This document shows positions 52,632 to 60,643 of a stretch of 64,000 nt of DNA, piece by piece. The translations under genes and the position numbers were made by a program. The DNA lies in contig NZ_PJJM01000105.1 of assembly GCF_002929805.1 (NCBI RefSeq), positions 124,001-188,000 on the forward strand, in the 5' to 3' direction. The notes below the pieces were generated by a model. It saw only the letters and a program-made list of their open reading frames with translations. It did no database searches and had not been told where the DNA came from. The first letter of the stretch is position 1. Every line of letters begins with the position of its first letter. The stretch comes from Cryobacterium sp. Y50. Lineage in GTDB: Bacteria; Actinomycetota; Actinomycetes; Actinomycetales; Microbacteriaceae.

Positions 52632-53903
52632 TTACGCCCCGGTGAAAACGAGCACGAGCAGCACGACGTTCAGCGCTACCAGCGCGAGGGCGCACACTAC
52701 GCCGGCGGCCGTCGTGAACCAGCGGTTGGTGAAAGTGCCGAGCAGTCCGCGCTGCGCGGTGAGCCAGACCAGCGGAATCAGCGCGAACGGAATGCCGAAC
52801 GAGAGCACCACCTGGCTGAGCACGAGCGCCTGGGTGGGATCGAACCCGACCCCCAGAATAAGCAGCGCCGGAATCAGCGTCACGAGTCTTCTGAGCAACA
52901 GGGGAATACGCACGTGCAGCAGCCCCTGCATAATCTCTGCCCCGGCATAGGCGCCGACCGACGTCGACGCGAGCCCCGATGCGAGCAGTCCCACCGCGAA
53001 CAGTGTCGCGACGATCGGTCCGAGCGTGTCTTTCAGCGCCGCGTACGCTCCCTCAAGCGTGTCGGTTCCGTCTACACCCTGCAAAGCGGATGCCGCCAGC
53101 AGCAGAATCGCGAGGTTCACGGTGCCTGCAATTGCCATGGCGATCGTGACGTCCCATTTTGTTGCCCAGATCAGGCGGCGGGTCGCCTGAACGCCCTGCC
53201 ATTCCGGGAATCGGTCGCGAGTGAGCGAGGAGTGCGCGTAGATCGCGTGCGGCATGATCGTGGCGCCGAGAATCGAGGCGGCGAGCAGTACCGAGTTGGA
53301 GCCCTCGAATCGGGGCACCATTCCGGCGAGCACCCCACCGCCGTCGGGCGGTGAGATGAAAACACCGGCCGTGAACCCCACGGTGATGATGAGCATGAGC
53401 ATGATGATGACGCGTTCGAAAATGCGCGGTCCCCGCCGCGAGTGCACCATGAGCACGATCATCGAAATGGTTCCGGTGATCACGCCACCCCAGATCAGCG
53501 GCAGGTTGAACAGCAGATTGAGGGCGACGGCGCCGCCGATGATCTCGGCGAGGTCGGTGGCCATGGCGACCAGTTCGGCCTGCACCCAGTACAACCGACG
53601 GGCGGTGGGCCGTTTCATGCGCACCCCGAGAATCTCGGGGAGGCTCTGCCCGGTGACGATACCGAGCTTGGCCGAGAGGTATTGAATGAGCCAGGCCATC
53701 ACGTTGCCGGCCACGACCACCCAGACCAGCAGGTAGCCGTAGCGGGCTCCGGCGGTCATATTGCTCGCGACATTACCCGGGTCGAGGTAGGCGACCCCAG
53801 CGACGAGGGCGGGCCCGAGTAGCCACAGCAGGCGGCTGGAGGCGACCGTGGTGGGAGCTTGGGCGAGCACACGATCGGCAGCGGGGGCATCCGTTTTAGT
53901 CAT
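52632..53903 (-). CDS. mntH: NRAMP family divalent metal (Mn2+) transporter
   Basis: A 423-residue proton-coupled metal importer with about 11 helices. The metal-binding motif of helix 1 is D41-PGN-44 in YLDPGNVASNMTAG, and the helix 6 motif is MPHAIYAHSS. These are the defining Mn2+/Fe2+ ligands of NRAMP proteins. The start at 53903 is preceded at 53923-53938 by a near-palindrome of the MntR-box type, so repression by the DtxR-family protein encoded at 49846 is likely. It stands alone in its transcript. Confidence 0.95.
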   Translation of the reverse strand: MTKTDAPAADRVLAQAPTTVASSRLLWLLGPALVAGVAYLDPGNVASNMTAGARYGYLLVWVVVAGNVMAWLIQYLSAKLGIVTGQSLPEILGVRMKRPTARRLYWVQAELVAMATDLAEIIGGAVALNLLFNLPLIWGGVITGTISMIVLMVHSRRGPRIFERVIIMLMLIITVGFTAGVFISPPDGGGVLAGMVPRFEGSNSVLLAASILGATIMPHAIYAHSSLTRDRFPEWQGVQATRRLIWATKWDVTIAMAIAGTVNLAILLLAASALQGVDGTDTLEGAYAALKDTLGPIVATLFAVGLLASGLASTSVGAYAGAEIMQGLLHVRIPLLLRRLVTLIPALLILGVGFDPTQALVLSQVVLSFGIPFALIPLVWLTAQRGLLGTFTNRWFTTAAGVVCALALVALNVVLLVLVFTGA

Positions 53904-53922
53904 GCCGAAACCCTAGTCGGAA

Positions 53923-53938
53923 TTTAGGCAGACCGAAA
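53923..53938. promoter_or_regulatory. Candidate MntR box upstream of mntH
   Basis: TTTAGG-CAGA-CCGAAA is a 16-bp near-palindrome with one mismatch to the symmetric form TTTAGG-N4-CCTAAA. It lies 20-35 bp before the mntH ATG, where a repressor would block initiation. Confidence 0.5.
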
Positions 53939-53978
53939 GTCCGAATCTGGGTGCGCGCTGGCGGGTTACGGTTAATCA

Positions 53979-54629
53979 GTGATCGAACCAGCCGCCCCCA
54001 CCTTCGCCGCCGACAGCTCCTCACCCGAACGCTCTACCTACGGGGTCGGTCCATGGTCAGGGGAGTGGCCGAGCGAAGATCGTTACGACGCCGAGCTGCT
54101 CGAACACGGCGACACCCGAAACGTGATCGACCGGTATCGCTACTGGAATATGGCCGCGATCGTGGCTGACCTGGATGAGCACCGGCATCCGTTTCACGTG
54201 GCCATTGAGAACTGGCAGCACGACATGAACATCGGTTCGATCGTGCGCAGCGCCAACGCGTTCGGTGCCGACACCGTGCACATCATTGGACGCCGCCGAT
54301 GGAACAAGCGCGGCGCCATGGTCACCGACCGCTACCAGCACGTGCTGCACCACGGTGATGTCGCCGCGTTCGTTCAATGGTGTGCCGCAGAGGCGCTGCC
54401 GGTGATCGCGATCGACAACGTGCCCGGAAGCGTCATCATCGAGACCTTCAGCTTTCCAGAGCGCTGCGTGCTGCTGTTCGGCCAGGAGGGCCCCGGCCTG
54501 TCCGAGCAGGCCATCGCCGCCGCTGAATCCGTCGTCGAAATCAGCCAGTTCGGGTCGACCCGGTCGATCAACGCTTCCGCGGCTGCGGCCGTCACCATGC
54601 ATTCCTGGGTGGTTCAGCACCGGTTCTGA
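53979..54629 (+). CDS. TrmH/SpoU family RNA 2'-O-methyltransferase
   Basis: A 216-residue SPOUT methyltransferase. SpoU motif 1 is in WQHDMNIGSIVRSANAFGAD, motif 2 in CVLLFGQEGPGLSEQAI, and motif 3 in QFGSTRSINASAAAAV. It methylates a ribose in tRNA or rRNA using S-adenosylmethionine through a knotted fold. GTG 53979 is the start. An N-terminal extension of about 65 residues before the fold is present, as in actinobacterial members. Target RNA is not predictable. Confidence 0.92.
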   Translation: MIEPAAPTFAADSSSPERSTYGVGPWSGEWPSEDRYDAELLEHGDTRNVIDRYRYWNMAAIVADLDEHRHPFHVAIENWQHDMNIGSIVRSANAFGADTVHIIGRRRWNKRGAMVTDRYQHVLHHGDVAAFVQWCAAEALPVIAIDNVPGSVIIETFSFPERCVLLFGQEGPGLSEQAIAAAESVVEISQFGSTRSINASAAAAVTMHSWVVQHRF

Positions 54630-54671
54630 TTTTTCCTTCATACGGTGACCGTTTGGGGCTAGCGTGACGGT

Positions 54672-55040
54672 ATGACTGCGATCACTGACGATCTACCCGC
54701 CCGCTTGCTCCACGAAGAAAACGCGGGATGGGAGGCCATTCTGGGCGGTACGGGCGGAGCCTACTACCAGCGCGAAATGACCGACGACGGGTTGATGATC
54801 GTGCCCGGCGCTGTCATCACGCGCGACCAGGTCACCGCCTACTTTGACCAAGCGGCGCCGTGGGAGAGCTACGGCATCCACGAGCCCGCCATCATCCGCC
54901 TGGGCGAGCACGCCGGCGTCGTCGTCTACAAGGCAATCGCCCGGCGCGGTGAGGTGGTGGCCGAACTGAATATGTCCACTACGTATCTCTTCGTCAACGG
55001 CGGCTGGCGCGTCGCGGCCCGGCAGCAGAGTCCGGCGTAG
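54672..55040 (+). CDS. NTF2-like/DUF4440-type protein
   Basis: A 122-residue soluble protein with the NTF2-like pattern: N-terminal helices (LLHEENAGWEAILGG), a YYQREMTDDGLMIVP strand, TRDQVTAYFDQA, and C-terminal strands ending LNMSTTYLFVNGGWRVAARQQ. This family binds small ligands or forms enzyme pockets; no catalytic residues are assigned. It lies alone, 42 bp after the RNA methyltransferase gene, with an unremarkable 153-bp gap before the DUF3151 gene. Confidence 0.8.
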   Translation: MTAITDDLPARLLHEENAGWEAILGGTGGAYYQREMTDDGLMIVPGAVITRDQVTAYFDQAAPWESYGIHEPAIIRLGEHAGVVVYKAIARRGEVVAELNMSTTYLFVNGGWRVAARQQSPA

Positions 55041-55193
55041 CCTCCGTTCAGCAGCCTGGCGACGGTGAACGCGCCCGATGTGGGTAGTCGCTACGGTGAC
55101 CCGGTGTAGCGCCCACTGGTATCGAGCGCGGTTACGAGACATGGGGCGGCAGCGCACCGAAAGCGACCGGCCCGGGTCTTGGTAGGATTCAGT

Positions 55194-55679
55194 GTGACCG
55201 GCGACAATTTGATTTCAGAGCCCGAGACCCTTCTTCCCGCGGAACCGGAGGTGCTCGAGGCTCTTCGCCGAACCGCGAGGAGCGAGATTGCTGCCGTGGT
55301 GCAGGTTCATCCGACCTCCCCGTTGGCCTGGGCTGAACTGGCCGATGTCACCCACTCCGAGGGCCGCATGCTCGAGTCGTACGCCTATGCCCGGGTTGGT
55401 TATCACCGCGGACTCGACGCTCTGCGCAAGGCCGGCTGGCGCGGCCACGGCCCCATTCCGTGGCGCCACGAACCCAACCGCGGGGTGCTTCGCACCCTGT
55501 TCGCGCTGCGGCGCGGTGCCGAAGAGATCGGCGAGACCGACGAGGTCGCCCGTCTCACTGCTTTTCTGACCGATGCCGATGCGAGCGCCATCTCGATCAT
55601 CGCTACCCTGCACACCGGCAGCCCCGGCTTCGATCCGGCGCCGCCGACCGAAGCCTTTGTTATTCGAGGAGAAGACTAG
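55194..55679 (+). CDS. DUF3151 family protein
   Basis: A 161-residue protein of DUF3151, an actinobacterial family of unknown function. The recognisable parts are VQVHPTSPLAWAELADVTHS, SYAYARVGYHRGLDALRKAG and the Trp/Gly-rich GWRGHGPIPWRHEPNRGVLR. GTG 55194 is the start. The stop abuts the purA ATG with no gap, so the two are co-translated. A role linked to purine metabolism or tetratricopeptide-like binding is conceivable but unproven. Confidence 0.9.
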   Translation: MTGDNLISEPETLLPAEPEVLEALRRTARSEIAAVVQVHPTSPLAWAELADVTHSEGRMLESYAYARVGYHRGLDALRKAGWRGHGPIPWRHEPNRGVLRTLFALRRGAEEIGETDEVARLTAFLTDADASAISIIATLHTGSPGFDPAPPTEAFVIRGED

Positions 55680-56966
55680 ATGCCCGCGATCGTACTCATC
55701 GGAGCCCAGTGGGGCGACGAGGGCAAGGGCAAAGCCACCGACCTGCTCGGCAGTCGGGTCGACTATGTCGTCAAGTTCAACGGCGGGAACAACGCCGGGC
55801 ACACAGTGGTCATCGGTGATGAGAAGTACGCGCTGCACCTGCTGCCCTCCGGCATCCTGAGCCCCGGCGTCACCCCGGTCATCGCAAACGGCGTCGTCGT
55901 CGACGTCGAGGTGCTGTTCGAAGAGCTCGACGCGCTGATCGAGCGCGGTGTCGACGTCTCCCGGCTCAAGGTCAGCCTCAACGCGCACGTCATCACCGCG
56001 TATCACCGCACCCTTGACAAGGTCACCGAGCGTTTTCTTGGAAAACGCCAGATCGGCACGACCGGGCGTGGCATCGGACCGGCTTACGCCGACAAGATCA
56101 ACCGCGTCGGCATTCGCGTGCAGGACCTGTTCGACGAGAATATTCTGCGCCAGAAAGTCGAGGGCGCCCTCGACCAGAAGAACCACATGCTGGTCAAGGT
56201 CTACAACCGTCGCGCCATCGAGACTGAGGAGATCGTCACCGAGCTGCTCGGTTATGCCGAACGCCTGCGCCCGATGGTCACCGACACCGCGTTGCTGCTG
56301 CACCAGGCGCTGACGGCGGGCAAAACCGTGCTGTTCGAGGGCGGCCAGGCTACCATGCTCGACGTCGACCACGGTACCTACCCCTTCGTGACCTCGTCGA
56401 ACGCGACGTCGGGCGGCGCGGTCACCGGTTCCGGTATCGCCCCGAATCGCATCGACCGAGTTATCGCCGTGGTCAAGGCGTACACCACCCGGGTCGGCAG
56501 CGGACCATTCCCGACCGAGCTGTTCGACGATTCCGGCGAATACCTGCGCGTCAACGGCTTCGAGTTCGGCACTACCACCGGTCGCCCGCGTCGCTGCGGC
56601 TGGTATGACGCCCCGATCGCCCGCTACACTGCGCGCATCAACGGTGTCACCGACTTCGTGCTCACCAAGCTCGACGTGCTCACCGGCCTGGCCGAGATTC
56701 CGGTCTGCGTGGCCTACTCGGTCGACGGCGTGCGCGTCGACGAGGTGCCCGTCTCGCAGAGCGACTTTCACCACGCCGTGCCGATCTACGAGAACTACCC
56801 CGGTTGGACCGAGGACATAACCGGTGTGCGCACGTTCGAGGAGCTGCCGCAGGCCGCGCAGGATTACGTGCTCGCCCTCGAAGCCATGAGCGGATCGCGC
56901 ATGTCGGCGATCGGCGTCGGCCCGGGCCGTGAAGCCATCGTGGTGCGGCACGACCTGATCGACTAA
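55680..56966 (+). CDS. purA: Adenylosuccinate synthetase
   Basis: A 428-residue enzyme that condenses IMP and aspartate with GTP to adenylosuccinate, the first committed step to AMP. The P-loop-like [15 protein letters not shown] begins at residue 9, with [12 protein letters not shown], the [14 protein letters not shown] signature and the [13 protein letters not shown] loop in order. Full length with a normal C-terminus. It directly follows the DUF3151 gene. Confidence 0.98.
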   Translation: MPAIVLIGAQWGDEGKGKATDLLGSRVDYVVKFNGGNNAGHTVVIGDEKYALHLLPSGILSPGVTPVIANGVVVDVEVLFEELDALIERGVDVSRLKVSLNAHVITAYHRTLDKVTERFLGKRQIGTTGRGIGPAYADKINRVGIRVQDLFDENILRQKVEGALDQKNHMLVKVYNRRAIETEEIVTELLGYAERLRPMVTDTALLLHQALTAGKTVLFEGGQATMLDVDHGTYPFVTSSNATSGGAVTGSGIAPNRIDRVIAVVKAYTTRVGSGPFPTELFDDSGEYLRVNGFEFGTTTGRPRRCGWYDAPIARYTARINGVTDFVLTKLDVLTGLAEIPVCVAYSVDGVRVDEVPVSQSDFHHAVPIYENYPGWTEDITGVRTFEELPQAAQDYVLALEAMSGSRMSAIGVGPGREAIVVRHDLID

Positions 56967-57016
56967 AGCCGCAGGCTCGTCTACCCGGTTCGGGGTTGAC
57001 CTGCCACACTGGGCGG

Positions 57017-57196
57017 GTGACCGCCCTGAGACCCCATTCCCTGACCCTGACCGGTCGTTTTGTGCAGCTGCAACCGCTCGGCAGCGCGGTGCTGCCCAAC
57101 TTGCACCGCGCCATCGCTCGTCCCGAGGTGTTCGCGGCCGGCTATGGCGGTGGCCCGGCAGCGCTACGCCGTGACCGGCGGTGGTCCGCAGGGTAG
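57017..57196 (+). pseudogene. Remnant of a GNAT acetyltransferase gene
   Basis: From GTG 57017 the frame reads MTALRPHSLTLTGRFVQLQP and on to LGSAVLPNLHRAIARPEVFA, a typical start of RimJ/RimL-like acetyltransferases. Similarity is lost near 57150 and the frame stops at 57196. The remaining acetyl-CoA-binding region is absent. From here to the repeats at 57354 nothing is recognisable. Confidence 0.5.
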
Positions 57197-57353
57197 CTTC
57201 CGCCCGGCAACCGGACGCGCGCCGGACGTGCCGGACGTGCCCGGGAGTCCCCCGCAGCCGACTGGTGCGGTGCCCGGTTTCGACGCCGAGCAGAACGCCG
57301 AGGCCGACACCTCGCAGTAGGCGAGCCATTCGTCTTCGTGAGGGGGCCGCTGG

Positions 57354-57451
57354 GTGGCTAATTCAGGACGAGCGGGTCGAGCGGGCGTAGCTGCCCTGGA
57401 ACCATGCGGGTTCCAGGGCGGCTGGTGTGCCCGTTTTCCTGAATTAGCCAC
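57354..57451. repeat. 98-bp inverted-repeat element, copy 1
   Basis: The element is bounded by GTGGCTAATTCAGGA and its reverse complement TCCTGAATTAGCCAC with one terminal mismatch position to check. Inside lies a second hairpin with arms CCTGGAACC and GGTTCCAGG. A second copy of equal length lies 64 bp downstream. No transposase is nearby. Confidence 0.8.
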
Positions 57452-57515
57452 CGAGGGGGTGCCGGTCGGCCGGCAGCCGCCTGGCGCGTCCAGGTGGCGA
57501 GGTCCCGCGGCGCTG

Positions 57516-57613
57516 GTGGCTAATTCAGGATGAGCGGGTCGGGCGGGCGTGGGCGCCCCCGGAACCATGCGGGTTCCTAGTAGCAAGTGGGCCGGATTTC
57601 CTGAATTAGCCAC
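57516..57613. repeat. 98-bp inverted-repeat element, copy 2
   Basis: Same terminal arms as copy 1 (GTGGCTAATTCAGGA and TCCTGAATTAGCCAC on either end) and the same length. The internal hairpin keeps GGAACC-ATGCG-GGTTCC but has diverged outside it. Spurious frames through these elements would encode VANSG/ELAT-type peptides. Confidence 0.8.
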
Positions 57614-57717
57614 AGAGGGCGCGTGCTGGTCCGGCATCAGCTGCCATTGTTCGGCGCATTTCAGACGTTGCGCTCAGACGGCCGCGCGGCCGGTTGGGCC
57701 CGCTATAGGCTCGAACC

Positions 57718-58677
57718 GTGCCCCCAACGCCTGCCGCCAGCAAGACCCTCATCACCGTGCAATTTCTCGGGATGGGACTGATCTGGGGCTCCAGTTTTCT
57801 GTTCATGAAGGTCGCGCTCGACGGCGTCAGTTTCGGGCAGGTCGCTTGGTCCAGGCTCGTACTCGGCGGACTCACCCTCGGCCTGATCGTGCTTGTGAAC
57901 CGGCCGCGCGTGGGCAATGGGCCGGTGCTGCCGCGCGAGCCCGTGGTCTGGCTGCACTTCTTGGTGATTGCGATCAGCGGATGTGTGATTCCCCACCTGC
58001 TGTTCGCCTGGGCCGAACAGTACGTGTCGTCGAGCCTCGCGAGCATCTACAACGCGGTCACCCCGATCATGACGGCGCTGATGGCGACCCTGGTGTTTCG
58101 AGTGGAGAAACTCGTGCGGGCGCAGGTCGCCGGAATCGTGGTCGGCATCAGCGGCGTCGTGGTGATCATCGGTCCGTGGCAGTATTCCTCCCTCACCGGC
58201 GATCTCTGGGGCCAGCTCGCCTGTCTCGGCGCCGCCATCTGCTACGGCTTCACCTTCAGCTATACCCGCCGCTTTTTGAGCGGTCGGCCAATTGCCGGCA
58301 GCACCTTCGCCTTTCTCAACATCGGCATTGCCGGGTTCATCATGCTGCTGCTCACCCCTGTGATCGCGTGGATCCCGGTGGCGCTCACCGTGCCGATCGT
58401 GCTGTGCCTGCTCGCGCTGGGCGCGCTCGGCACCGGCGTCGCCTACATCTGGAACATCAACGTGTTGCGTGCCTGGGGCCCGACCAACGCGTCCACGGTG
58501 ACCTACGTGACGCCGGTCGTCGGCGTGATTCTGGGGGTGCTCGTGCTCTCCGAAACGTTCTCCTGGCACGAACCGAGCGGTGCGTTGCTGGTGCTCGTGG
58601 GCATCCTGCTGACGCAGAAACGGTTGCGGCTCGGGTGGTTCGGGGCGCGCGGTAGGGAGGCGGCGGCATCCGTGTGA
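57718..58677 (+). CDS. EamA family (DMT superfamily) transporter
   Basis: A 319-residue membrane protein with ten helices in two EamA repeats. The first repeat holds GMGLIWGSSFLFMKVALDG and EQYVSSSLASIYNAVTPIMT; the second ends TYVTPVVGVILGVLVLSE and GALLVLVGILL. DMT transporters export amino acids or other metabolites. GTG 57718 is used as the start, shortly after the repeat elements. It ends 28 bp before the chorismate mutase gene, so aromatic amino acids would be a reasonable but unproven cargo. Confidence 0.9.
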   Translation: MPPTPAASKTLITVQFLGMGLIWGSSFLFMKVALDGVSFGQVAWSRLVLGGLTLGLIVLVNRPRVGNGPVLPREPVVWLHFLVIAISGCVIPHLLFAWAEQYVSSSLASIYNAVTPIMTALMATLVFRVEKLVRAQVAGIVVGISGVVVIIGPWQYSSLTGDLWGQLACLGAAICYGFTFSYTRRFLSGRPIAGSTFAFLNIGIAGFIMLLLTPVIAWIPVALTVPIVLCLLALGALGTGVAYIWNINVLRAWGPTNASTVTYVTPVVGVILGVLVLSETFSWHEPSGALLVLVGILLTQKRLRLGWFGARGREAAASV

Positions 58678-58705
58678 CGCGTGCAGCATGCATTATCGTG
58701 AAACC

Positions 58706-59152
58706 ATGGCCGTACACGAGGAGTTACCCGCCGGCGCCGGCGCGGACGCGATTGACCAGCTGCACAGCATCCGCGAAAGTATCGACAATATTGACGCGGC
58801 GCTGATCCATCTGCTGGCCGAGCGGTTTAAATTCACCCAGCAAGTCGGCCGCCTGAAGGCTACCCACGGGCTGCCCGCCGCCGACCCGGCCCGCGAGCTG
58901 ATGCAGATCGACCGCCTGCGCGGCCTCGCCGAAGAGGCCCACCTCGACCCGGCGTTCGCCGAGAAGTTCCTCAATTTCATCATCGCCGAGGTGATCCACC
59001 ACCACGTAAAAATCGCCGGCGGAGACCCGGTCGTGCTGGGGCGCGCCGCTGGGGCTGCGGCCGGAGTTCCGGCTGGGTCGGTGACTGTGCCCGCTGCGAC
59101 GCAACCGGTGCCGCACCCGCCGACCGCGCATGCACCGAGCCCGGCGTCGTGA
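58706..59152 (+). CDS. Chorismate mutase (AroQ type)
   Basis: A 148-residue cytoplasmic protein with the all-helical AroQ domain at about 17-110. Active-site residues typical of the fold are the Arg of LHSIRESIDNIDAALIHLLA, the Arg/Lys of ERFKFTQQVGRLKATHG and the Arg/Glu of PARELMQIDRLRGLAEE. It converts chorismate to prephenate for Phe and Tyr synthesis. A Pro/Ala-rich tail of about 35 residues follows the domain. ATG 58706 is preferred to 58688. Confidence 0.92.
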   Translation: MAVHEELPAGAGADAIDQLHSIRESIDNIDAALIHLLAERFKFTQQVGRLKATHGLPAADPARELMQIDRLRGLAEEAHLDPAFAEKFLNFIIAEVIHHHVKIAGGDPVVLGRAAGAAAGVPAGSVTVPAATQPVPHPPTAHAPSPAS

Positions 59153-59278
59153 TCGTGTGGCGGCCTGATCTCTTCTGTGAGAAGCGGCACCGGCGAAACT
59201 CGACCTGGCCAGGCTGGGCGCCGCGCCCTGGGCGCAACGCCGTGGGCGCCGCGCTGTGGGCACAGTGTGGTCAGTAGC

Positions 59279-60202
59279 GTGAGCTGGGATCCGCGCTCCC
59301 TGCCCGACCAGAGCGGCAAGACCTTTGTAGTCACCGGCGCCAACGCGGGCCTTGGCTACTTCACCAGTGAGCAACTCGCTGGGGCTGGCGCACACGTCAT
59401 TCTGGCCTGCCGCAACCTGATGAAAGCGGATGCCGCGGCGGCGGCCATCCGCGATCGCACGCCCGGGGCATCCGTTTCTGTGCTGCAGCTGGATGTATCA
59501 GACCTGCAGTCGGTGCGTGAGGTCAGCGAGACCATGCGGGCTCTGCCGCGTCTTGACGGTCTGATTCTGAACGCCGGAATCGTGCACCCGTCTGCGGACC
59601 GGCAGGTCAGCCTCGATGGCAACGAGCTCATCTTCGCGACGAACTTTCTGGGGCATTTTGCCCTCACCGCGGGCACCCTTATGGCGCTGCGCCGCACGCC
59701 CGGCAGCCGTGTGGTGTCGCTCGGGTCGCTGATTTCCCGGCTGATGGATTCCCCCCTCGACGATCTGCAGCTCGCCACGACCTACAACGGGTGGAAGGCG
59801 TACGCGCAGTCCAAGATTGCCATGCAGGTGTTCGGATTCGAGCTTGACCGGCGGTTACGCGCGAACGGTGCCGGAATGGTGCAATCGCTCGTGGCGCAGC
59901 CGGGATATTCCATCTCGGGGCTGACTCCGACCATTCCCGGTGTTAATAGGGTCTCGCCAATCAAGCGGGTGATTGACGGTGCGCAAACCGTGGTCGGCGC
60001 GCAGGGAAAGCACCACGGCGCCTGGTCGACCGTGCGAGCCGCTATCGACCCGGATGCCCACGGCGGCGACTACTTCGGCCCGCGCCTGCTGACCCGCGGC
60101 CGCCCCGTGCGCCAGCCCGCCACCCGCACCTCCCGCGACCGCGCCGTGGCCGCCAAACTCTGGGAGCGAGCCGAGACGCTCATCGGTGAGCCCTTCCTCT
60201 AA
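59279..60202 (+). CDS. SDR family oxidoreductase (retinol-dehydrogenase-like)
   Basis: A 307-residue SDR. The cofactor motif TGANAGLG begins near residue 18, DLQSVREVSETM and LILNAGIV replace the NNAG region, and the catalytic Ser is in VVSLGSLISRL, with YAQSK carrying Tyr/Lys. This style resembles WW-domain/retinol dehydrogenase-like SDRs that take lipophilic or unknown substrates. The GTG 59279 start (MSWDPRSLPDQSGKTF) is chosen since the upstream extension has no similarity. Confidence 0.88.
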   Translation: MSWDPRSLPDQSGKTFVVTGANAGLGYFTSEQLAGAGAHVILACRNLMKADAAAAAIRDRTPGASVSVLQLDVSDLQSVREVSETMRALPRLDGLILNAGIVHPSADRQVSLDGNELIFATNFLGHFALTAGTLMALRRTPGSRVVSLGSLISRLMDSPLDDLQLATTYNGWKAYAQSKIAMQVFGFELDRRLRANGAGMVQSLVAQPGYSISGLTPTIPGVNRVSPIKRVIDGAQTVVGAQGKHHGAWSTVRAAIDPDAHGGDYFGPRLLTRGRPVRQPATRTSRDRAVAAKLWERAETLIGEPFL

Positions 60203-60210
60203 TATGCCCC

Positions 60211-60268
60211 GCGAAAGCGGGTGAAGTGTTGCTTCAGCCACCTCGAAGCACCACTTCACCCGCTTCCG
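60211..60268. terminator. Long perfect-stem hairpin between convergent genes
   Basis: GCGGGTGAAGTG and CACTTCACCCGC begin a stem that continues with TTGCTTC/GAAGCA to over 18 bp around a short loop. It lies 8 bp after the SDR stop. Its near-perfect symmetry and length exceed an ordinary terminator, so it could also be a mobile or regulatory repeat. Confidence 0.6.
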
Positions 60269-60269
60269 C

Positions 60270-60491
60270 GAGACGGGGCGGAGCGAGGAGCTCAGAGACC
60301 GGGCGCCAGTCGGCAGCACGGAGCACCGTTTCCACCTTGCGGATTGCCGTCGGTGCACGGCTGCGCAGGTCTGCCATCGTGGCGAGCGGATGCTGCCGGC
60401 ACACGAGCGCATCCCCGATTTGGATCAGGTCATCGAGTCCGAGAATAGTAGACAACGGGCACCAAGTGTCGACCGTACACGCGACGCGCAA
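60270..60491 (-). pseudogene. Remnant of a DUF559/Vsr-like endonuclease-domain gene
   Basis: On the minus strand a frame reads RVACTVDTWCPLSTILGLDD, then a central PLATMADLRSRAPTAIRKVE segment. This looks like the middle of the actinobacterial proteins that join an AbiEi-type N-terminus to a DUF559 endonuclease domain. Both the start and the catalytic end are missing, and stops precede it. The remaining 150 bp up to purL shows nothing recognisable. Confidence 0.4.
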
Positions 60492-60643
60492 CCCTCACGA
60501 AACGCTAATCCTCGACTCGCGAGTTGTGGGGAAAGCCCAGTGGCACGTTTCATATCGCAGAGCATGCCCCCGATTCGTGGTGCGTGCCGGGTTATTCACA
60601 GGTCGACTGCGCAACCCATTTCGCGCGCAGTTGGGGAGAGAAG

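Noticed and set aside
55215-57329. Open frame of about 700 codons on the minus strand
   Set aside because: Antisense to DUF3151 and purA; its translation is low-complexity and matches nothing.
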